Below the pieces are notes generated by a model. That model did not search any database. It saw only the letters and a list, made by a program, of their open reading frames with translations, and was not told where the DNA came from. Positions 5,588 through 8,892 of a stretch of 8,892 nt of DNA are shown one piece after another. How positions within the stretch are numbered: the stretch's first letter is position 1; every line of letters starts with the position of its first letter. The stretch is from NCBI GenBank assembly GCA_937883885.1, contig CAKZXL010000053.1, forward strand, positions 1 to 8,892, read 5' to 3'. Source of the DNA: an uncultured Aquincola sp. Its GTDB lineage: Bacteria; Pseudomonadota; Gammaproteobacteria; Burkholderiales; Burkholderiaceae. Made by a program: the position numbers and the translations under genes.

Positions 5588-6240
5588 GCTGGAACCCTGT
5601 GCTCGACTGGAGCCCGATGACGAAGTCCAACGTCGAGGGCCACCTGGCCGATATCGACGCGGCGGCCGATGGCGGCGCGTACTCCAACAAGAAGATGGAG
5701 GAGCTGCTGGACGAGCTCGTCACCGCAGGTCAGGACTGGGCTGACGACACGTTCGTCGACATCCTGCGGGGCCAATACGGCGCCCACGTGCGAAAGGTCG
5801 CCTTGCAGACCGTCGAGAACGGATTCAACGAGAGCGGGTCGGTCTACAGCTTCACCCGCTTCTGCGTGCACCACAAGAAGCTGGAGCTGCTGCAGGCCGT
5901 CGCAGACCTCGGCCTGCCTCCCGAGCGGGCGGACACCGAGGCGTTCCATGGGGGCGCCACGACGCCGAACGGTCGCTGGCTCGACATGCTGGCCAACGTG
6001 GGCACCGGTGCGCAGACATCGTTCGCGCGGCAGGTCTTCGCGTTCTCCCACTCGGAGTCCGGCCCCGTGCTGGCCGACATCCTGGTGAAGCACGACGCGG
6101 CGCACCTTGACATCGAGGTGCTCAAGGGCTCTCACGGCTACGCGGTCATCATCGACGCGATGATGCGCGGACGCATCGCCGAGTCGTCGGCAACCGAGGC
6201 TGCCCCTGCCCGCTCCCGGCACCGGAGCGCTGCATTGTGA
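5584..6240 (+). CDS. Uncharacterised helical protein, partner of the ankyrin-like gene
   Basis: A 218-residue product that I do not recognise. It begins at TTG 5584, supported by GGAGGG at 5571-5576 and a 4-base TTGA overlap with the preceding stop. It is acidic and mostly helical: KKMEELLDELVTAGQDW (about 36-52), DTFVDILRGQYG, then FTRFCVHHKKLELLQAVADL with GLP (about 90-112). That last segment has the 'AxxxxxxxxLxxLxxxGxx' pattern of a diverged ankyrin-like helix pair. A second is seen in SGPVLADILVKHDAAHLDIE. No catalytic motif, signal peptide or membrane segment is seen. The tail is Ala/Arg/Ser-rich, like that of its upstream neighbour, suggesting a related origin. Its TGA overlaps the GTG of the next small ORF. 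It could be a diverged paralogue of the upstream protein or an immunity/adaptor partner; neither can be shown here. Confidence 0.65.
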   Translation: MSWNPVLDWSPMTKSNVEGHLADIDAAADGGAYSNKKMEELLDELVTAGQDWADDTFVDILRGQYGAHVRKVALQTVENGFNESGSVYSFTRFCVHHKKLELLQAVADLGLPPERADTEAFHGGATTPNGRWLDMLANVGTGAQTSFARQVFAFSHSESGPVLADILVKHDAAHLDIEVLKGSHGYAVIIDAMMRGRIAESSATEAAPARSRHRSAAL

Positions 6241-6474
6241 GTGCGAGGGGGACCTTTCAGCAAATGTCCCGCCTGGAGCGCGCGGCCGCCGCAGCCGGCA
6301 GTGACGTCTCCGCATGCGAGACCGTCTGCAGCTCGCTCGCGGCACTCCTGAATGAGGATGGTGCCGCTGCAGCCCCTATCGTGGTCCGGCTGCTCGGCGG
6401 CGGGCTCGGTGCGGGATGCCGCGCTCGTGGACTGGAAGACAGTCGTCGCGCGCCGCGCTGCCGCCACGTACTAG
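6237..6474 (+). pseudogene. Small third ORF of the operon, apparently frameshifted
   Basis: A GTG at 6237 overlaps the preceding stop (GTGA) and opens a coding-like frame: SRLERAAAAAGSDVSACETV, CSSLAALLNEDG, APIVVRLLGGGLGAG. From about 6413-6415 this frame turns into Arg/Cys/Gly-rich sequence and runs on to 6752, antisense to the helicase end. The frame one base along reads DAALVDWKTVVARRAAATY and stops at TAG 6472-6474. Removing one G from the GGG at 6413-6415 joins the two halves into a smooth protein of about 78 residues. So it is a single-base insertion, a sequencing error, or programmed frameshifting. Function is unknown; the product would be a small helical protein translationally coupled to the two genes above. 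Confidence 0.5.
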
Positions 6475-6507
6475 GCGCAGGCTCTCAGCCTTCTGGACTA
6501 GGGTCGG

Positions 6508-6551
6508 CCGTCCACCTAGCGCGGCGCAAAAGATGCAGGCGGAGTGGACGG
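6508..6551. repeat. Inverted repeat between convergent genes
   Basis: CCGTCCAC (6508-6515) and GTGGACGG (6544-6551) are perfect 8-bp inverted copies with a 28-base loop. They lie in the 136-bp gap between the small plus-strand ORF and the helicase end on the minus strand. A stem here could help end transcription of both convergent units, but there is no T-tract on either side. Nothing else is recognisable in 6475-6610. Confidence 0.3.
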
Positions 6552-6610
6552 GGGCAAGAGATCTTGGCAGGCACAGCGAGGACCCGCGTGCCTTGTACTG
6601 AGGCCGCAGT

Positions 6611-8892
6611 TCAGCTGCCCGCTGTGCGTGCATCCAGCGGGCTGGCCGCAGCTGGAGCATTAGCCATCTTGAAGTGCCTGTCGAGTTGCAGTGCCAGCTC
6701 TTCGAAGGTCCCGGAGTTTCCGGTCCACATCTTCTTGTCGCCGACTACGTAGATGCGCTTCTTGGCACGCGTGAGCGCGACGTTCAGCAAGTTGGGTGCC
6801 TCCTCGTTGCCCGCGAAGAAGGACACGGCCCCTTCCTTGTCCGGGTTGCCACCCAGCAGCAAGATGACCACGTCCGCTTCCTTTCCTTGGAACGTGTGCA
6901 CGGTCCCAGACATACCCGTGATGTCTGGGACGTCCTTGAACTCGGCGCGCAGCATCTCCCCGAACTCCCGCCCTACGTCCTTGTAGGGCGTGATGACATT
7001 TATATGCCACCCTCCTTCCTTGTTCTTGAGTTCACCGCGGAGCGTCTTGCTGTTGCGGAGCTTGCGAACAAGCTCCAAGGCCGCATCGCCCTGCGCCTGG
7101 ACCCAGTGGCCCTGACCTGCCCCGCGCACGTCAAACCAATGGCTGCGACCAATCCAGTCGTCATGACTGGTCTTATCGTCCACACCGTGCACCATGAGGT
7201 TGGCATAGGCGATGTTGTTGGCCACGTCGAACATAGGGCTCAGACACCTGCGGTGCACGCGCAATGGACTTCCAACCCAGACAGTCCGGGTGTCGCCACC
7301 GTTGCCGAGGTTCAGCGTGGTCCCGTACGGCGTCATGTCGTCGGCCAGCACCTGAGTCGAGCAAGCAGGCGGCTCCCACAGCTGGCTTGCCCCCGTCCAC
7401 TGTCGCCAGGCAGACAGCGCCTCAACCGGCTGGGGTACCACCGGGACCAACTGCAAGGGGTCTCCTACAGAGATGACTTGCCGGGACCGCCAGATGGCGC
7501 CGAGGGCATTCTGCGGGGTGCTCTGACCTGCCTCGTCGATGAGGAGCATGCCGATCTCTTCCCGGCCAAGTCCGGCGAACAGCCTGCCGAAGGACGCGAA
7601 GGTGCTTGAGACAACGGGCACGACCGTGAAGAAGGCGTTCCACAGATGCACCGCCGCCTGGCCAACCTGGCTCTGCGAAATCTGGCCGTTCTGGTAGTTG
7701 ACGAAAGCGCTGACCGTGCTGCGCAGCTTTGGCCACGCCTCAACGACGAACGATTGGTTGACGTGCATGGCGTCGCAAAAGACCCGCACCCGGAGGTCCC
7801 GAAGCTCGTTATCGCGGTATGGAACGAGCAGCTGTAGCTCCTCGTCGCGCATCTTCAAGAGGTCACAGCGGTCATAGAAGGACTCATCCAGACTTGCAAG
7901 CAGTTGCTTCAGCGCACTTAAACGCGCGCTGTGTCTCTGCAGCTCAGCCTCCAGGTCGGACGCGCGGTCCTCGAAGCCCGAAATCTCCCTTGCGCGTGCA
8001 CGCGCCACCTCGACCGCCGCTTGGTGCCGCTGCCGCGCTTGCAGCAGCGCCGCGTCAAGGCTTTGCTGCACCGCATCGGTCACGGGGGCCGGAAACTGGT
8101 GGTGGGCAGCAGAACCCTCAAGCGCATTGAGCTCAGCCGCACGGTCGTCCAGCTCCTGCCTTCGCGTGGTCACCAGGCTATCTGCCGCGCTGACTTTCTT
8201 GGACAAGGCCTCGGCGTCCTTCAGCGCCTGGCGCGCCGCAGCTCTGGCCTGCGTTGCGCCCTCCACTCTCGCGCGCCAGCCCCTCATGGCGCCCCAGTTT
8301 GTCAGGCGCTCGAAGAAGTCGGGCTTGGCGTCGAGCACATCTTTGGCATCAGTCTCTGCCGTCGACGCATCCTTCCTTGCAGTCTCCAGGGCGTCAGCGG
8401 CCTGCTGGGGATTCGTCAGCGCACGCGCTGCGTCTACCGCGCTTTGATACGCAACCTCGGCCTCGGCGTGGGCTGCTTGCGCTGTCCGCAGCGCCTTGCA
8501 GGCCTTGGACCTGGCCTCAGCGGCCTCAACAGCAGCTTCGAGCGCATTTCGAGCGTCCGACTCCACCTGGTGGCAGGCGTAGAGTGCTGGAAGGTGCTCG
8601 TGGATGGACACGAGCTCTTTGCGCTGAAGTTCCACCAGCTTGTAGAGCTCGATGCTCTCCTTCAGGTCGCTCGCACGCTGTGACGCGGCGTCGACGGACT
8701 TGTTGAAGTCCTGGACGGCCACCTTCCACGGCTTGGCACCATGGGTGCCGTCGTTGATGACCCCTCCAATACTGCGAAGCCGAGCTGGATTCGGCGTTGT
8801 CTTCGGCTCGACCTTGGTATCGAACCAGAAACGACTGAGGAAGGCGCTCTTCTTTTTGCTACTGCCCATCAGCGCCGCTACCAAGCCCCAGG
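6611..8892 (-). CDS. Large Upf1/Dna2-like superfamily 1 helicase, C-terminal part (5' end off window)
   Basis: The frame is open to the right edge. The first ATG/TTG-like codons near 8884 are preceded by in-frame Gly and Trp codons, so the gene continues beyond 8892. Counting residue 1 at 8884, SF1 motifs are LLIDEAGQSTPQ (motif II; DEAGQ 450-454), VGDPLQLVPV (motif III; 474-479), VHTFQGKEAD (motif V; Q666) and NVALTRAKKRIYVVGD (motif VI; R706). DEAxQ and the TRAKK block are typical of the Upf1/Dna2-like group. No Walker A (GxGKT) is in these 757 residues; it should lie upstream. Between them, residues about 55-345 form a long Ala/Glu/Arg-rich coiled coil. The role is probably ATP-driven unwinding or translocation on RNA or DNA. 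The start cannot be assigned. It is convergent with the ankyrin-type operon. Confidence 0.85.
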   Translation of the reverse strand, partial: WGLVAALMGSSKKKSAFLSRFWFDTKVEPKTTPNPARLRSIGGVINDGTHGAKPWKVAVQDFNKSVDAASQRASDLKESIELYKLVELQRKELVSIHEHLPALYACHQVESDARNALEAAVEAAEARSKACKALRTAQAAHAEAEVAYQSAVDAARALTNPQQAADALETARKDASTAETDAKDVLDAKPDFFERLTNWGAMRGWRARVEGATQARAAARQALKDAEALSKKVSAADSLVTTRRQELDDRAAELNALEGSAAHHQFPAPVTDAVQQSLDAALLQARQRHQAAVEVARARAREISGFEDRASDLEAELQRHSARLSALKQLLASLDESFYDRCDLLKMRDEELQLLVPYRDNELRDLRVRVFCDAMHVNQSFVVEAWPKLRSTVSAFVNYQNGQISQSQVGQAAVHLWNAFFTVVPVVSSTFASFGRLFAGLGREEIGMLLIDEAGQSTPQNALGAIWRSRQVISVGDPLQLVPVVPQPVEALSAWRQWTGASQLWEPPACSTQVLADDMTPYGTTLNLGNGGDTRTVWVGSPLRVHRRCLSPMFDVANNIAYANLMVHGVDDKTSHDDWIGRSHWFDVRGAGQGHWVQAQGDAALELVRKLRNSKTLRGELKNKEGGWHINVITPYKDVGREFGEMLRAEFKDVPDITGMSGTVHTFQGKEADVVILLLGGNPDKEGAVSFFAGNEEAPNLLNVALTRAKKRIYVVGDKKMWTGNSGTFEELALQLDRHFKMANAPAAASPLDARTAGS

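Noticed and set aside
4760..6345. Long minus-strand frames (4760-5560 and 5518-6345) opposite the ankyrin-type operon
   Set aside because: They lack motifs, and the plus-strand frames have coupled starts, a strong Shine-Dalgarno and ankyrin-like wording.
6474..6752. Extension of the small GTG-start ORF to 171 residues
   Set aside because: Beyond about 6413 the frame is Arg/Cys/Gly-rich, and it overlaps the helicase motif VI region in antisense. A frameshift explains the data better.
6674..7609. 311-residue plus-strand frame inside the helicase gene
   Set aside because: The minus strand carries helicase motifs II, III, V and VI over this stretch, so the plus frame is a shadow.
1..8892. CRISPR array, tRNA or rRNA genes
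   Set aside because: No regularly spaced direct repeats, tRNA-like cloverleaf with a TTCGA-type arm in context, or rRNA core sequence was noticed on reading. A tRNA scan was not possible.

Overview
The window is GC-rich bacterial DNA with accessory-island character. Coding is dense on both strands, genes are packed into short translationally coupled operons, and broken insertion-sequence pieces lie at the left edge. The GC-rich codon use, the IS3-type transposase tail and the gene families suggest a proteobacterium, most likely a betaproteobacterium of the Burkholderiales. That assignment is inference, because no rRNA or core housekeeping gene is present.

Layout from left to right. (1) 1-419 holds mobile-element debris: the last codons and terminal repeat of an IS3-family element, then a decayed TnpB (IS200/IS605 OrfB-like) relic. 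(2) 408-704 (-) is a small uncharacterised protein. (3) 801-2413 (-) is a type IV toxin-antitoxin pair of the AbiE class. The AbiEii-like nucleotidyltransferase toxin comes first and overlaps the AbiEi-like antitoxin by 4 bases (GTGA). Upstream is a clear sigma70-type promoter with a nested GTTAAC palindromic operator. (4) 2414-2730 is mostly non-coding. (5) 2731-4515 (+) is a tight three-gene operon: a calcineurin-like metallophosphoesterase, a small CxxC/CxxC protein and a class I SAM-dependent methyltransferase-like protein. (6) 4640-6474 (+) is a second coupled operon: an ankyrin-like protein, a second helical protein started by a TTG codon with a very good Shine-Dalgarno sequence, and a third small ORF that appears frameshifted. 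(7) 6611-8892 (-) is the C-terminal 760 or so residues of a large Upf1/Dna2-like superfamily 1 helicase. It has a long coiled-coil insertion, and its Walker A part lies beyond the right edge.

How the parts may work together. The AbiE pair is a self-regulated toxin-antitoxin/abortive-infection module and the best understood part. The phosphoesterase, CxxC protein and methyltransferase are so tightly coupled that they probably act in one process on a nucleotide, nucleic acid or small-molecule substrate; this is inference. The ankyrin-type operon converges on the helicase gene with only about 136 bp between them. Together with the mobile debris and AbiE, the context resembles a defence or mobile-element island, but no known multi-gene defence system can be named from this sequence alone. 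The most interesting unknowns are the phosphoesterase/CxxC/methyltransferase cassette and the ankyrin/TTG-start/small-ORF operon.
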